DNA of 64,000 bases from Liopterus haemorrhoidalis. Lineage: Eukaryota; Arthropoda; Insecta; Coleoptera; Dytiscidae. The stretch spans positions 183,286,535 through 183,350,534 of the forward strand of contig OZ020611.1 of the NCBI GenBank assembly GCA_963971575.1, given 5' to 3'. This document shows positions 10,900 to 22,483 of this stretch, one piece after another. The position numbers were made by a program, and so were the translations under genes. Numbering within the stretch: the first letter of the stretch is position 1; each line of letters begins with the position of its first letter. The notes under the pieces were generated by a model, which was not told the DNA's origin, made no database searches, and was given only the letters and a program-made list of their open reading frames with translations.

Positions 10900-12518
10900 A
10901 AGGGTTTCCCAAACTGAGCTCCGCGGTGCGTCTACTAGTGCTTCGCGAGCAGATTAGACAGAAAAGTAAATAAAATAAATGTGATCAGATGTGAAAATAG
11001 TGTTTTTTTTTTTTCAAAACAAACGTTTCACTCAGAAATGATACGCTACTGAAGATAACAAAAGCCAGTACAATCATATTTTATTGCCCCCAATAAATGT
11101 TAATAAAGACACTCAAATTTCAATATTTCAACTGGTCATTGAAAAAGTATTAACCATTATGAAATAAAAATATACAGCTAAGTGACTGTTCTATTACAGG
11201 GCTGATATATTACAACAGTGGCATATAATACAGTACAAATCCCTTAAAGTTTGCTAAATAATAGATAAGGATGTTGTGACGTTTCATGCAATGGGAATAT
11301 GAATTACCTATATTCTTTATATCTCTTATAATTCAGACAGGAAGTCAGTAAGTCATAGTGGTGCAATGTTTTTTATTTATTTTTGCTGCGATTATTTTTC
11401 GACGGATCGCTGTCTAAAGTACAGATTATTAAAAAAAGCTGCCAAAGTCTCCTTCTCAGAACGTCCAGTAGACGACAAGTATGTTCAAATATTATAAATA
11501 TAGTTTTTTTTATTTCAATAGTTTTTTATTACGCTTAAGACTTATGGATTAAGTTTTTACCAACCGCTACAATACATATACATACATATAAGGGAGGTAT
11601 TCCGATCGAACCGATTTTGACATTTTTAATTTCGATTGGATGTCCACGGGTTGAGGTTCCTACATAATGTTTTTATTATTTTTAGCATGATGTCTGTCGG
11701 TCTGTCTGTATGCCTCTCTGACGGTTGTTGGACACGTGTAAAGCGTATTTGATTAAACGGATTTTTATGAAATTTTTAAGCTTCTCACACCAATGGCATC
11801 AGTTAATCAAGTTTTGGTAAAAAGTAGTCATCTAGAAATGGAAGATTTTTAGATGATTTTTAGTCAGTCCTGTGGTGACCACAGCTGATTAAAAAAAAAT
11901 ATTTTTACGTTATTTTTACTTTATTTTTATTATAGTAATAATAATTAATAAAATTTATTAAGTATTTATTTTGTCATACGTACATATATATAATGTTTCC
12001 ACGGTTATGGTAAATAATTTCTGTGTTAGAGAGTATTTTGTTTAAGTACCTATTTGTGATGGCGTTCGGTCTTGTGGTGGCCACAGTTGATTATTATTAA
12101 TATTTTTGCTTTTAACTAACAAAGCATTCTTACATTTTGCACAGTTTATAATCCGTACAAGATAACTTTTCAAGATCGGCATAAAACAATTATCCTGTAT
12201 CGATCAACAGAGAATTTTTTTTCCAGAAGATATCACACGTCAAGATCCACTAAAATATATATAAATATATAGCCAGTGGTGTACGCATAGGGGCAATTAG
12301 GGGGATAAATCCCCTCCCCCGCAAATTCGAAAATAACTAAAATTATAATCACCTCATTTCAAAATTACTCGCATTCTCGATACGTATAAATTACGATTTT
12401 GTGAAAAATCTCCCCCCCCCCTCCGAAATATTTTTCATATGTATAGCAACGATAGTGTTCTGCGACGATTTATTATCGTGAAAAGTGCTCCGCGGCTCAA
12501 AAAGTTTGGGAAACCCTA
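10900..12518. mobile_element. 1.6-kb non-autonomous hAT, exact 8-bp TSD
   Basis: The left end AAGGGTTTCCCAAACT pairs with the right end, whose reverse complement is TAGGGTTTCCCAAACT (15 of 16). The repeat continues imperfectly through CCGCGG. AAATAGAC occurs at 10892-10899 and 12519-12526, a perfect 8-bp target duplication. The element contains a copy of repeat family 1 (11570-12130) and another hAT-like end at 12276 (CAGTGGTGTACGCATAG), so it has itself been a target. No transposase is visible. Confidence 0.88.
11570..12130 (+). repeat. Interspersed repeat family 1, copy A
   Basis: Shared landmarks with the copies at 29930-31035, 37205-38560 and 43430-43690 are: a GGAGGTATT start, a block with GTCTGTCGGTCTGTCTGT, GGACACGTGTA, TTAAACGGATTTTTATGAAA, and a later block GTGGTGGCCACAGTTGAT. 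The copies are divergent and noncoding. The GTCT microsatellite core recalls the (GTCY)n of mini-me/DINE-like, Helitron-related insect elements, but this is resemblance only. Confidence 0.7.
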
Positions 12519-12529
12519 AAATAGACCAT

Positions 12530-12760
12530 GTTGGCAGGAACCAATCCCGGGTTTACTCAGATTCGAAACCTTGATCTTAGAACCGAGTATTCGGAACTTA
12601 CTATTCGGAACCGGGTATCCATAAAAGCACGATAAGCAAAATAAAGCGGTATTCTGAGAAACCAAGTATCCCAAACCAGGTATCTGAAACCTGGTGTCCG
12701 GAACTGGGTATCCGAAAATTACAAACGCGGTTTCACCGAAACTCTGGAAACAAGAACCAG
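12530..12760. repeat. Degenerate short tandem repeats
   Basis: Variants of a ~13-base unit (roughly GAACCGGGTATCC) recur at least six times. A 157-codon minus-strand ORF crosses it (12516-12989), and its GYPVP-like repeats merely reflect these units. I do not regard it as a gene. Confidence 0.5.
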
Positions 12761-12839
12761 AAAAATTTGTTTCGGTTCCTGGTACTACTAAAATCTTAAG
12801 ATTAAGAAACCACCCGTCCAGCCTCTTTTTTCTTGAAAA

Positions 12840-13020
12840 TACCCAAAGAATTGAATGACATAATGAAATTTTCTGGAACAATCCGGAAATACAGGATATC
12901 AAGGACAAATTTGATTTTTTAAATGGTAACGTCGAGTTGGGTATCTTTGGAGGGGAGTTTATGAAAAGAAACAACTTTTTCTTAAACATTTTTTTAAATA
13001 TCTTTTACGAATTAGCTTTA
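12840..13020 (-). repeat. Interspersed repeat family 3, copy 1
   Basis: Shares order and sequence with 33590-33800: GGAAC followed by ACAGGATATCAA, a TTTNTAAATG block, a GTTG block, then A/T-rich ACTTTT and a TTTTTTTA run. Noncoding. The strand is arbitrary. Confidence 0.45.
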
Positions 13021-13739
13021 TTTTGGGTGGTTGCTTTAAATAATAATTGAATTTTCAGTTTCAAGATAGTGATTTTATTGACAGTTTCGGAAGGAAATCA
13101 TTTTCCTTCTTCAGAACTTCTAAAATTAAAAATAAACTATGTATGTAAAAGGTAAAATGAAAATATTTTTCCTTTTTTTTTGGTTATCGTACATCAATAT
13201 CAATATTTTTGTAGAAATATCGATATTGTTATAAATATTCGATGTTATTTTTTCACTTTCGATATAAGCATCAGATGTTACCATTGATGTCAACTATCGA
13301 TATCCATCGATCACTATCAAAAACTTTTGGGGTAAAATATGTATGTAAAATATGAACTGTACTCAGGTATCACACAAGAAATTATAGGTAGACGATTGCA
13401 AAGGATAAAACAAGCGATGACAGCGAAAAAAGATGAAGAGCAAACCTCTTCGCCATTCTATCTTTTTCAAATGAAAATTGAAGATCCCTCAGTCAATGGG
13501 AAGACTTCGCAAAAGTTGATGGGATCATCTAACCAAAGATATAACATTTCAGTATTGGTGAAAGAGATACATGGAAAAGCCTGACAGATCAAGATAGAGG
13601 ACTTACTCTTACTTCTTAAAATGTTGTAACCAAGATGCATAATTGCAGTTTGTACAATTTTCTTTCAGTCAGTTTTGTAAATTTTTCGAATCCGACTTTA
13701 TGTTGATATAACTTTTTTGCAATAACATAGAGACTGAAC
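13021..13739. other. Unrecognised stretch with a small ORF
   Basis: An 81-codon plus-strand ORF at 13339-13584 has a lysine-rich start (RIKQAMTAKKDEEQ) and no recognisable domain. It could be a LINE-tail relic, but I cannot show this. The flanks have ATCGATATT-type low-complexity sequence. Confidence 0.3.
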
Positions 13740-14575
13740 GAGGACAAGTTGTTATGAAGCCAACACCTCTTTAGGAGGGGAAACGGGGGCTGCCCCGAGG
13801 AGTTGTACAGTTTGCATACATCAATGTTTTGCCGATAAGAATTGAAAGTAAAAACATATTTTTTTAATACTGTAAACTGCAAATTTTAATAAAATAAATT
13901 TCATAAATAATATTATTTTAACCTAAATTTATTAGTATATATTTAAGATAATTAGTAGGTTTCTAAATTACATACATTTAAAATATAATATGATAGAAAA
14001 AAAAGTTTAGTAGGCCCTGAATTTAAAATGTTAAGTGGACAATTCTGTTAATATAAAAATAAATGAATTCCATGTCTATCTAGACACCTTTTTTTCTCGA
14101 TCATATTGTAAAGCAAGGCTTCAGACACATTGTAAATTTAAAACGGGCATATATTACATGATTCATTCCATGATATATTAAAATTTATCTTACAAATTAT
14201 AAATATATCTATAAAATCAATGCTGGGTAAAATACTTTTCTGATGTATTCGAAGTACTGAATACAAATACTTTTTTTTTAAGGAAAAACTATATGTAAAA
14301 TTTTAATTAAACATTACTTTTTATTATTTAAAATACTACGTAGTTGAAATACAGCTCGCAACTCTTAAAATGCAATTTACGGCAATATTATTGAAGTTGA
14401 AAGATGATGAAAAGGTAAAATAGAAAAAATAACACAACAAAACCTAAACACAATACGGCGCCAGCGTTTTCTTAGCAATGGCTGAATAAAATAAATGTAA
14501 ATTAGGCAACTTGTTATACTCCTCGGGGCAAATCCCCCTTTCGTCTCCACAGGGTCTTGGTTTTATAACAAACAA
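13740..14575. repeat. Imperfect inverted-repeat pair around ~700 bp
   Basis: The segment 13740-13812 (containing GGGGGCTGCCCCGAGGAG) is about three-quarters identical to the reverse complement of 14505-14575 (CTCCTCGGGGCAAATCCCCC). The enclosed DNA is AT-rich and noncoding. It may be an old DNA transposon; no target duplication was found. Confidence 0.4.
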
Positions 14576-16079
14576 TGCTAAGGCATAGAGCGTGCTGAGT
14601 CTATTTATATGACATCAATGCTTTTTTGACATAAAATACGATTTTGTTCGCAGCCAGAATGAATTTCGCTTTGATAAGACAAGCGTAACGTAAGGATAGA
14701 TTTCAAATGCTAACTTCTACACGAACAATAGTTGGAGGCACATGGCTACTGTATCACGTAACAGACCATAGATGTAAGCGTAATACTTACTGAGGCCAAA
14801 ATTACGCCATTCCGTGCCACTTTGGAAGTCATGGTTCTGCAATCGGAGAAGATACACGCATGCTTGACCACTCAAACGATTATAATAACGAATTCTACAA
14901 TACTAATGCGCAAAATCAGTGAACTTATTGCCGTAAAACTGTGCAAAAGTGGAAATAGACTTTATCTTGAAATGTCGCAGCAATTGTAAAATCAGTATGT
15001 AAAACGATATAAGATTTGGGTGTTGGATGAAAAAAAGACAAAATGCTGGACAAAATGAGGAACCATTAACTGATTCCGAGCGAGCACGGCGCTGGAGAGA
15101 GCGTTGAAAAGCTGTGGTGCGTGGCATCAATATCGGAGCTAGCACTTGAATTCCTATCAAATTTGACGAGGCGGAATCAGCAGAACACTGCTGGAAATTT
15201 GTAAATCCGAATGATGTTTATCGAAATAAATTAATTTTATTGCTAACCATTATGTTACTACTACACACAAAGGACAGTGATGTATTCTACGTAGCAAATG
15301 TGTTCCCCATACTGTTTTGTCCGATTTTTTTGCTTAAAATTAATGAAGGCACACATATATATGTATATAAGATTAAAATGTTTGTAAGGAAATTGAAAGT
15401 TTTGCTAGAAATATCATAATTCGAAAGAATTCAAATGTAAAAGTGTTCAACCTTCCATACGTCAATCAGAAACAAGCATAAAAATAAAAGTGGCACAATC
15501 AAACCCGCACACAGTGCGTACATTATACTTAATTTATTGTCTAATAAGAAAATAAAAATACCTATACATATTCCTTATAGTTCCATGTACGTCCTCTTAT
15601 TACGACATCTCTTGATAAGATGGAGAACTGTATTAAAAATATATTATATTTAATTGGATTCGATCATAATGTGCGTAGCCTAAATACTAGAGTCCTAATT
15701 TGGTGTGCACACGTGCATATCATACATATATAGACACTGATTCCATTTCGAATGCAGCACTTGTCGTTATTAATAGAATTAGTCATAAAATAATGTTTCG
15801 AAATTCTTTATATTGTATTTTTATGCTCATAAGTCCTTGATTGCTCATAACAATTCTATTGTTTTGTGAAAATAGAGAAGATCAGTGGCGTAACTTCATT
15901 TTTCAACTTAAAAGTCGTAACTTCAAATTTTCTTTGGGCCTCCCAGTCGAATTGCTCCAAAAGATCAAGGGATCAAAATTTAAGATTTGATAGACTCCTA
16001 AATGAGCTCCCCGCGCGGTTGAAATCGTGGCGCGTGCCGACTTACTACACTGTATATATATTTTATTCCTTTTAATGAC
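14576..16079. other. Mostly unrecognised DNA
   Basis: The parts 14580-14900 and 14990-15200 are less AT-rich and look single-copy. Neither strand has a convincing gene. CAGTGGCGTAACTTC at 15893 resembles a hAT end; the candidate partner near 16052 is weak and has no target duplication. Confidence 0.35.
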
Positions 16080-16715
16080 AACACTTTTGAGAGAGTTTCT
16101 ACTTTCAAATAGCTGGGCACAATGATGAATCAGGGGAATATGATACAGCAGGAAATTACGAATATAATTAAAGCTGCTAATGCATCGTAATTTGCTCTTG
16201 GTCTCCTCTTCAAAACGAAACTCTTGTCTAGGAACACCAACAGATCAGGTTATACCAAGTTATAGTACATCCCGTACTTATCCCGGGCTTCCAAACATGG
16301 ACCTTAACAAAGCGGGATCGATAACACCTCATAGTTTTCGAAAATAAAATATTGCGCAGAATCTTTGGCACCATTCAGATTAATGGTGAATGGAGATTCT
16401 GTAAGAACAAGATATCCGAGAACTGTACTCAAGACCAAGTATCACACAAGTACTCAGAGGCAAACAATTACAGTGGATAGGGCACGTTATGAGGATGAGG
16501 ATGGAAGAATGGTTAGGAAGATATGGGAAGGAAGATTGAATACCCGTAGACCAGTGGGAAGACCTCGCAAGAGATGGAGAGATCAACTAGCCGAGGATGT
16601 AACAAGTATTGTTATACAGAGTACTTGGCAAAACCTGACAATAAATAGATCAAGTTGGAGTACTTATGTGAGTGAGACCAAAATTCAACCTGACTGATAG
16701 TGCCCAAAGAAGAAG
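16080..16715 (+). pseudogene. LINE reverse transcriptase 3' end (copy 2 of 3)
   Basis: Plus-strand frames, broken several times, read as the post-catalytic part of a non-LTR RT: STFKYLGT, IKAANAS, a LLSRNTN stretch, VFENKILRRIFGTIQ, then an RGKQLQWIGHVMRM block and the basic RPVGRPRKRW segment. This order (thumb region, then C-terminal basic segment) is that of insect endonuclease/RT ORFs. It ends in an AGAAGAAGAAG tail at about 16705-16718. Stops and frameshifts make it dead. It is the best-preserved of three family members in the window. Confidence 0.85.
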
Positions 16716-17141
16716 AAGTTTTCCCAAGAAACCTTTATACCATCGCTTAGGTATCTGTTCGATAGAAATTGTGGACAACTGAACCTAGAGAATTGAAATT
16801 TGACATGAATATATAATTATTTGCTCCAAATACAGGTAGGAAAAAATTTTAAGACCTCATTAGTAGACACATATAAGTAGATCATTTTTGGCCGCATCTG
16901 AATTTGAAGGTCGAGGCGCAGCCGAGGACTTCAAACATATAAGGACGAAAAAGATTTTTTCGGCCAAGGTGCACATTACATTTTTTGGGCGACCAAAGTA
17001 ATTTTTATTAGAAAAATTTAATTTATTTCTTTACATTGGATAATTTACGGTTACTGAACAATTATTAGAATTATACATGTTTGACTGTTAATAGTTTAAT
17101 TGTAACCATAGAGATCTTGTAACTGAAAGAAATGACACATA
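16716..17141. other. Intergenic; possible transposon edge
   Basis: TTTTTTGGGCGACC near 16981 recurs in reverse complement (GGTCGCCCAAAAAA) near 17801. The pair brackets the Tc1 element below and may be the ends of an older host element. No gene seen. Confidence 0.3.
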
Positions 17142-17691
17142 CAGTACCTAGACAAAATATTATAACCACTTATGATGTTTTAAAAAATCATTGTTTTATA
17201 CAAAATCAACAAAATAGTAATACACCAATTTTATTTTTATTTTGTATTTTATTATTTCAAATTATTTTAGTACATTTATAAAATGTTTTTTAATATTTTG
17301 TGTTGCACCCCTTTGCTTTTATTATTGCCGCAATTCTTGGATCCTAATACAATTTTCAATTTCTGGAGAGCCACGCCATACTTTTTTAATATTATCTATT
17401 AATTTGTTTATTAGTATTATTTAAATCATAAAAAAGTCTTCAGGAGGTTCCAAACATTTTCGATAGGATTGACATCCGACGAGTTACCTGTCCAGGACAA
17501 AATCGGTACTTTTTGTTCTTGCAAATCAGTCTCAGAATAAAAATACAGAGTTGGATGATGTTTAAAATAGCTTAGCTTTTAATAAATACACGATATGTTA
17601 AAGAAATAAATAAAGTAGCATATGATTATATGTCGGCAGTTTTAATAAACAGTTGTTTTTGTAAGTGGTTATAATATTTTGTCTAGGTACG
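17142..17691 (-). mobile_element. Internally deleted Tc1-like element
   Basis: The left end CAGTACCTAGACAAAATATT and the right end at 17657-17691 are inverted copies, with a one-base loss at the right tip, each next to TA. The 550-bp interior keeps only a scrap of transposase on the minus strand around 17450-17510: NPIENVW, carrying the third catalytic residue (E), preceded by a TGNSSDV variant of the usual block. The rest of the transposase is missing, so the element is non-autonomous. Confidence 0.7.
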
Positions 17692-17884
17692 TAGATGACT
17701 ATAGCATCCAGCGGCCAACAAAATAAGCGAATCGACCTAGACCGAAAAAGATTTACTTTATGGCCGGTACTAGATGATAAAAAAGAAATGTTTTTGATAT
17801 GGTCGCCCAAAAAAAAGTTTTTAAAACGTAAATAAACGATCAAAACTTAATTTTTGGAAAAAGAAATATATTCAAGTGTTTTTC

Positions 17885-18280
17885 ACAAGAAATGTGCTAA
17901 GAAAAATATCCTACACTTTGTAATTCAGAAGGGTTAAACTAAAAATCTAAAAAAAAAACCAAAAGTAATGCACTTCTCGTGATCGCTTAAGACGGAAACA
18001 GATTGTTGAGCAGTTTCCGTATCGTCCGAATTTATTTTTTATATTACTCTTGAAGTATTATATCTTTTTGATACTAATACTCATTATATTGTACTATTCT
18101 AGCCTAGTACTATCAGCAATGGCAAATGTCCAAAATAAAGGTGTCCGCATTAATATTGGACCATTGCAAAATAATTTCAAAAATATTATTAAGTAATGCA
18201 CATTGATGTGAAATAGTACAAAAAGATTTTTTGATTATGTATTCGGAAAATCTCACATTTTTATGTTTCTAAAAGTTTTA
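17885..18280 (-). repeat. Repeat family 2 fragment, split by insertion
   Basis: The sequence before 17973 (AACTAAAAATCTAAAAAA) and after 18190 (CATTGATGTGAAATAGTACA) reads as one continuous stretch of family 2, compared with 47860-47940. It is interrupted by the 217-bp insertion at 17974-18190. Confidence 0.6.
17974..18190. mobile_element. 217-bp insertion with 11-bp target duplication
   Basis: AAGTAATGCAC occurs at 17963-17973 and 18191-18201 and once in uninterrupted family 2 copies, so it is a true duplication. The inserted sequence shares about 140 bp (18045-18185) with one arm of the palindromic insertion at 37581-37884. An 11-bp duplication is longer than those of hAT, Tc1 or Harbinger elements and is more like that of a retroposed sequence. 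Confidence 0.7.
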
Positions 18281-19439
18281 TTATATTTTTAATTTACGTC
18301 TAAATTATGGCCAATAATATTGTCTTAGTATTAGTATAGTATTTTATAAAATATCCCACTTGACCTAAAATAATATGAAAAACAGAAGAAAAAAAGAATG
18401 AATGTTTGTACTACTGTCAATATCGGCATGTGAGCCCATGCTGCTTGTCGTTCCGATGTATCATAGCAGTGGAGTGTTACCGCCAGCCACCCACCGCTGT
18501 CCAACACGTTCAAACATTGTGTTCACGTCTTCAGCTCACATCTCAGCATCATTATTTTCATAAAGGCGACCGACACAGCCGCACACTCATCTCGCACACA
18601 TCAACAAATCAATCGAAATAATGAGCGTCATATTATGAAGGCGAAGCGAGCGCTGACGAGCCACCGGTTCGCCCTGAAAGTGCAACAGAGACAGAATCAC
18701 AGATCGCATTGCAGCACGATTCCAGACAAAACATCTAATATATTTATTGAGCTGATTTTGTCATCCGAACAAGCAGACATTGGTTTTTACATGAATGTAT
18801 CATAACGTTAGCGGCAACAGCGACACATGTTTCGCGTAACGAGCTGCTCACACAGTCTATGAGGACATTTCGCATCGCCTACTTTATTAAAACTCATACT
18901 GATAAATAACAAGTACCTACCTCTGTACAACAAGCTAACATCTCCTCTTGTTAACGGCCTGGCATAGAGACGGACCGTCAGCCTCTAAACCACCAGCTCT
19001 GACAGTTTAATTGTCAAATCATGAAACTTTCATGAAATATACTCGCTGTCATTTCACCACCATCACATTACACTTTCATATTACGCGCCTTAACAATAAA
19101 AATTTTATTACCAACTTAAAATTCTCCACACAATTTATAAAGAAAATCACTACTCGAACAGGTAGAAGTTCGGAGCTATCAACCAATGTGTTTTACAGGT
19201 CAATGGGTATCACAAGAGTGCCTATGCAAATGACCTGTATTTCATTTGATGTGAGGGTTTTCGACATATTGAGCTATTTTGATTTTAATATACCCGAAAT
19301 GGCAAGTTTAATTTTGTGAGCTGTTCCACCATGAACGCTACCACGTCCGCTTGCGTCTCTCACAGAAACTACGTTTGATAAACATTCTATGTTGTCTATC
19401 GAATACCAACATGAGTTACAAAGGACAATGGTCCCAGGT
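18281..19439. other. GC-richer, apparently single-copy island
   Basis: From about 18400 to 18960 the base composition is much more balanced than the surroundings, and no transposon similarity is seen. Small ORFs on both strands lack recognisable domains. It could be a conserved regulatory element or an unrecognised exon. From 19010 to 19320 a 102-codon plus-strand ORF has no recognisable similarity. Confidence 0.35.
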
Positions 19440-20060
19440 TTGGTGATACTGTCATTTTTACTGATGTATCAAATCCGGAACCAGGATTAGGAGTGTGTTC
19501 GTTGTCTTGAATCCACCCCAGCAGTTTCAGTATCGTTTGCATTCCATAGCGAGTGTGTACACTGCTGAGCTGTATGCTATATTCAAGACTCTGTGTTTTG
19601 TTTCATCAGAGCAAAGTCGTTCAAACAGTATCGTAAATCCAGATCCTGTGCATCATCTTGTACTAAAAATCCGGTTGCTGCTCCACAATCTGAATGTAAA
19701 GGTATAACTATTAAGTATACCGAGATATGTCGGTATAAAAGGTAATGAAGCGGCTGATGTAGCTGCAAAATCTACCTCCATCAGACCCATGATTGATGTG
19801 AGTTTTATATTTCCAGATAAGACAAAGAGTTATCAGAAACATTTGGTAGGAGCCAAATGGCAACATGATTGGAACTTCATACAAAATATAAAGTTGAGCA
19901 GATTAAGAGAAACGTTAAACCTTGAGGTTCTTGCAGGATGAACCGCAGGGAATTAACCGTCATCACACGTCTTCGTATAAAAACACGGACACCTCCTTCG
20001 AGGTGAAGAGACTCCTATTTACGAGCGTGTAACACAGATTTGTCTGTTGATCAAATTGTC
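19440..20060 (+). pseudogene. LINE RNase H region (copy B, decayed)
   Basis: The plus-strand frames carry a fuller but more decayed RNase H than the copy at 6.3 kb. There is a degraded start (IFTD-like), then HSIASVYTAELYAIFKTL with the AEL(Y)A motif that supplies a catalytic glutamate, then RYVGIKGNEAADVAAK. It continues into the zinc-knuckle lead-in (GHLLRGE) and is cut near 20055. Many stops and frame changes are present. It belongs to the same family as 6266-7144 by shared wording of the IKGNEAAD block and following region. Confidence 0.75.
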
Positions 20061-20375
20061 ACCAAGCAGATCCTTAAGAACAGACATTATCTAAGTCCAT
20101 GACCAAAGTCTGAAAAAGAAAGGCTCAACATGTACGTGAAAAATCTTACTCCGAATTTTGGGAAATAAAAATGAGGAAATTTGGAGACGACGATTTAATC
20201 TACAACTCCAAATCGTATAAAGAAGACCACTAACAAGATACATTAAAATCAATAAGGAAGAATTGTGTATCTTGGGACAATTGTTATTCTGAGATATTTG
20301 AAATTAAAAGGCCCCTTTTGATTCTAGAAATATTAAAATCTAATAACACGTTTTTTATTATCAACAGTTTTAAGA

Positions 20376-20379
<4 letters not shown>

Positions 20380-20456
<77 letters not shown>
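20380..20456. repeat. (AT)n microsatellite
   Basis: About 38 AT units. It directly abuts the 3' end of a minus-strand tRNA-derived element and is probably that element's expanded tail. Confidence 0.9.
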
Positions 20457-20460
<4 letters not shown>

Positions 20461-20695
20461 TTATTTTTTTAAATTTTACATCGGCCTATTTCTGCGACGA
20501 AGCTAATCGCTCACACCAGGGGGTGAGCTCCTACACCTGGATGAGGGGTGAATTATTGTAAAAACTGGTGTAATGTTAACATATTATTCTCGCCCGAATA
20601 ATATGGCCAACGGACTTGAACTAGCAACCTCACAATTCAGATTGTTATTACCAGTTCGAACTGCATGATTTAAAGAGCTCGGTCAAGCCGTTGGC
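20457..20695 (-). mobile_element. tRNA-derived SINE
   Basis: Read on the minus strand from about 20695, the sequence begins with a tRNA-like head: a degenerate A box (GGCTTGACCGAGC) and about 60 bases later a B box (TAGTTCAAGTCC). A ~150-bp unique body containing CACCCCTCATCCAGG follows, then an A/T tail (AAATAAATAAATATATAT) running into the (AT)n tract. This layout is the classic SINE plan. RNA polymerase III would use the two internal boxes. The parent LINE was not identified. Confidence 0.6.
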
Positions 20696-21206
20696 TAAAT
20701 TTGATAGTAACAACAACCAGTTGCATAAATTCAAAGGCGAATAATTAAGGTATTATATATTTTATTTACTATGTTGCATATGTATTAATGCGTCTATTTA
20801 TTAGTAAAAGTAGAACCCACCGTCTAGTTAAGTTTGTTATTTGGCGGTCAATTTCTCTTGGTGTAAACAAATGTACCTTGGGGCAAATAAGTGTTTGTGC
20901 CTTGGAACTATTCCAACTTTATAATATGGGACTGGTAAAATATGGTAGCAGAAGTTATAAACGATGGTATAGCAGATGGTAGTTTCGAGGTAAAATATTT
21001 GAAAAAAATTGAAGAAGGAAAAACCTTCATCCGAGAAAAAATGACATATGAAATAAGCTAGAAATAATGTAGAAATTAAATATCAAAATACTGCCACACC
21101 GGGAATAGCTAGATTCTTAGAATCTAGCTCCATAGAAATGTACAAACATGTACGTAATATGGTAATCACAACAAGTCAACAATAATATCATATATTCAAT
21201 CACATG
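20696..21206. other. Intergenic stretch
   Basis: No recognisable gene or repeat. A 64-codon ORF at 20788 has no similarity that I can see. Confidence 0.35.
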
Positions 21207-21290
21207 CCTTCGTAGTCTAGTGGTCTGGAACGAGAACGCGAATTTCTTAGGTTGACAGGTTCGATTCCCGGTGAGGAAGTATTTTCATAT
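21207..21290 (+). mobile_element. tRNA-like sequence, SINE head or decayed tRNA
   Basis: A TAGTCTAGTGG A-box-like stretch at about 21214 and a GGTTCGATTCCCGG B box at about 21257 are spaced as in a tRNA. The 5' and 3' acceptor strands pair poorly (CTTC with GAAG only), and a long variable-arm-like region lies between. A functional tRNA gene is therefore unlikely; a SINE head fits better. No anticodon can be assigned. Confidence 0.5.
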
Positions 21291-21742
21291 TTAATTTCTG
21301 CATTATATATGTATCATCGCTTTGCGTTTAAGAAATCCTGGATAACACTGTATTTATAAGCAAGAATAACCTAATTATGGTTTTATCTGAGCTGAAAGTA
21401 ATTGGTGGGATAAAAAGGCAATCTCAAAAATTATTCTTAGCTACCAACTTCACGGGATGATGTTTCATAATAGACTTGATGAATTATAACAATGCCGCTT
21501 GGTATAAATTTAGTAGTCCCAAAGTACCTTAGCTCTCCTCGTACCATGGGACAATTTTTATTGTAAAAGATACATTATTTTTGGTTAATATATATAGGTT
21601 TTTTGTTCATGGCATATTAACAATAAAAGATTCATCTTTCAAGGTTCTGTTTTTCTTGTTAATCTAAAATCTGCATATTTTTTATTATGTGTCTCATTTT
21701 GTAATACGTAACTAACAGGAAAAGTTAATTTTTTATGTTGTA

Positions 21743-22483
21743 CGAGGGTTACCTTTAATGTTTTTACAAACGACCACTAGATAGCAATATTGAAATGTAT
21801 CATTACTATATTCGTAAAATTTGACATTTGTTATTATGAAATCAGTGGCAGCTTATAAATTAAGCGAGTAGTTTGTTGACAGTAAGCGTTAAAAAAAAGT
21901 TGGTGAAAAAATGGATATTACTCGTAAAGGTTTTCGTTTGATGATTTTTTTACGAGTTTAGTAAAGGCCTAACTCCACAACAATGCATAGATTCGTTTCG
22001 TTCAACTTTTGGTAATGAAGCACCATCAGAAAAGACTGTTTACAATTGGTTGGAGAATTTCGTCGTGGTTGTGCGTCAGTGATGAATCTCGTGAAGGTCG
22101 ACCAAAATCGATTGTGGTTCAAAAAAACATCGATGCTGTACGCAAAATGATTGAAGAAGATAGAGGCATCCTTTGGTATATCGCCGGCTGCAATACATTC
22201 AATTTTGCATGAACATTTAGCTGTGAAAAAAATCTGTTCCCGATGGATTCCGCATAATTTGACCGAAGCTAAAAAAATTTCATCACCTCAAAGCCATGAT
22301 ATATCTCGAAAACCATGTTTTTGAGATACCAGCTTCAGAGTGGAAAAAATGTTTCGATAATTGGTTTGAACGCATGCAAAAGTATATAAATCTTAAAGGC
22401 GAAAATTTTAAAAAGCAATAAAACAGTTTGTCAAAAAAAAAAATCTTTCTTAGTTTCTGTAAAAACTTAAAATGTAGCCCTCG
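21743..22483 (+). mobile_element. Internally deleted mariner
   Basis: Inverted ends CGAGGGTTACCTTTAATG and CGAGGGCTACATTTTAAG (the latter reverse-complemented from 22483) are flanked by TA. The transposase is on the plus strand. The N-terminal helix-turn-helix part (QCIDSFRSTFGNEAPSEKTVYNWL, with the SREGRPKS linker, about 21910-22170) survives in two frames. It then jumps to CSRWIPHNLTEAKK and to a C-terminal DNWFERMQKY block near 22360. The catalytic core with its aspartates is missing. It can only have been moved by another copy's enzyme. Confidence 0.85.

Noticed and set aside
12516..12989. 157-codon minus-strand ORF
   Set aside because: Repeats in the protein come from a degenerate short tandem repeat and it spans two repeat types; no domain.
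15893..16052. Candidate hAT MITE
   Set aside because: Ends match only over about 10 bases and flanks share no 8-bp duplication.
20318..20506. 62-codon ORF rich in YIYI
   Set aside because: Translation of the (AT)n microsatellite.
21207..21290. Functional tRNA gene
   Set aside because: Acceptor stem does not pair well and no anticodon loop can be placed; treated as SINE-like.
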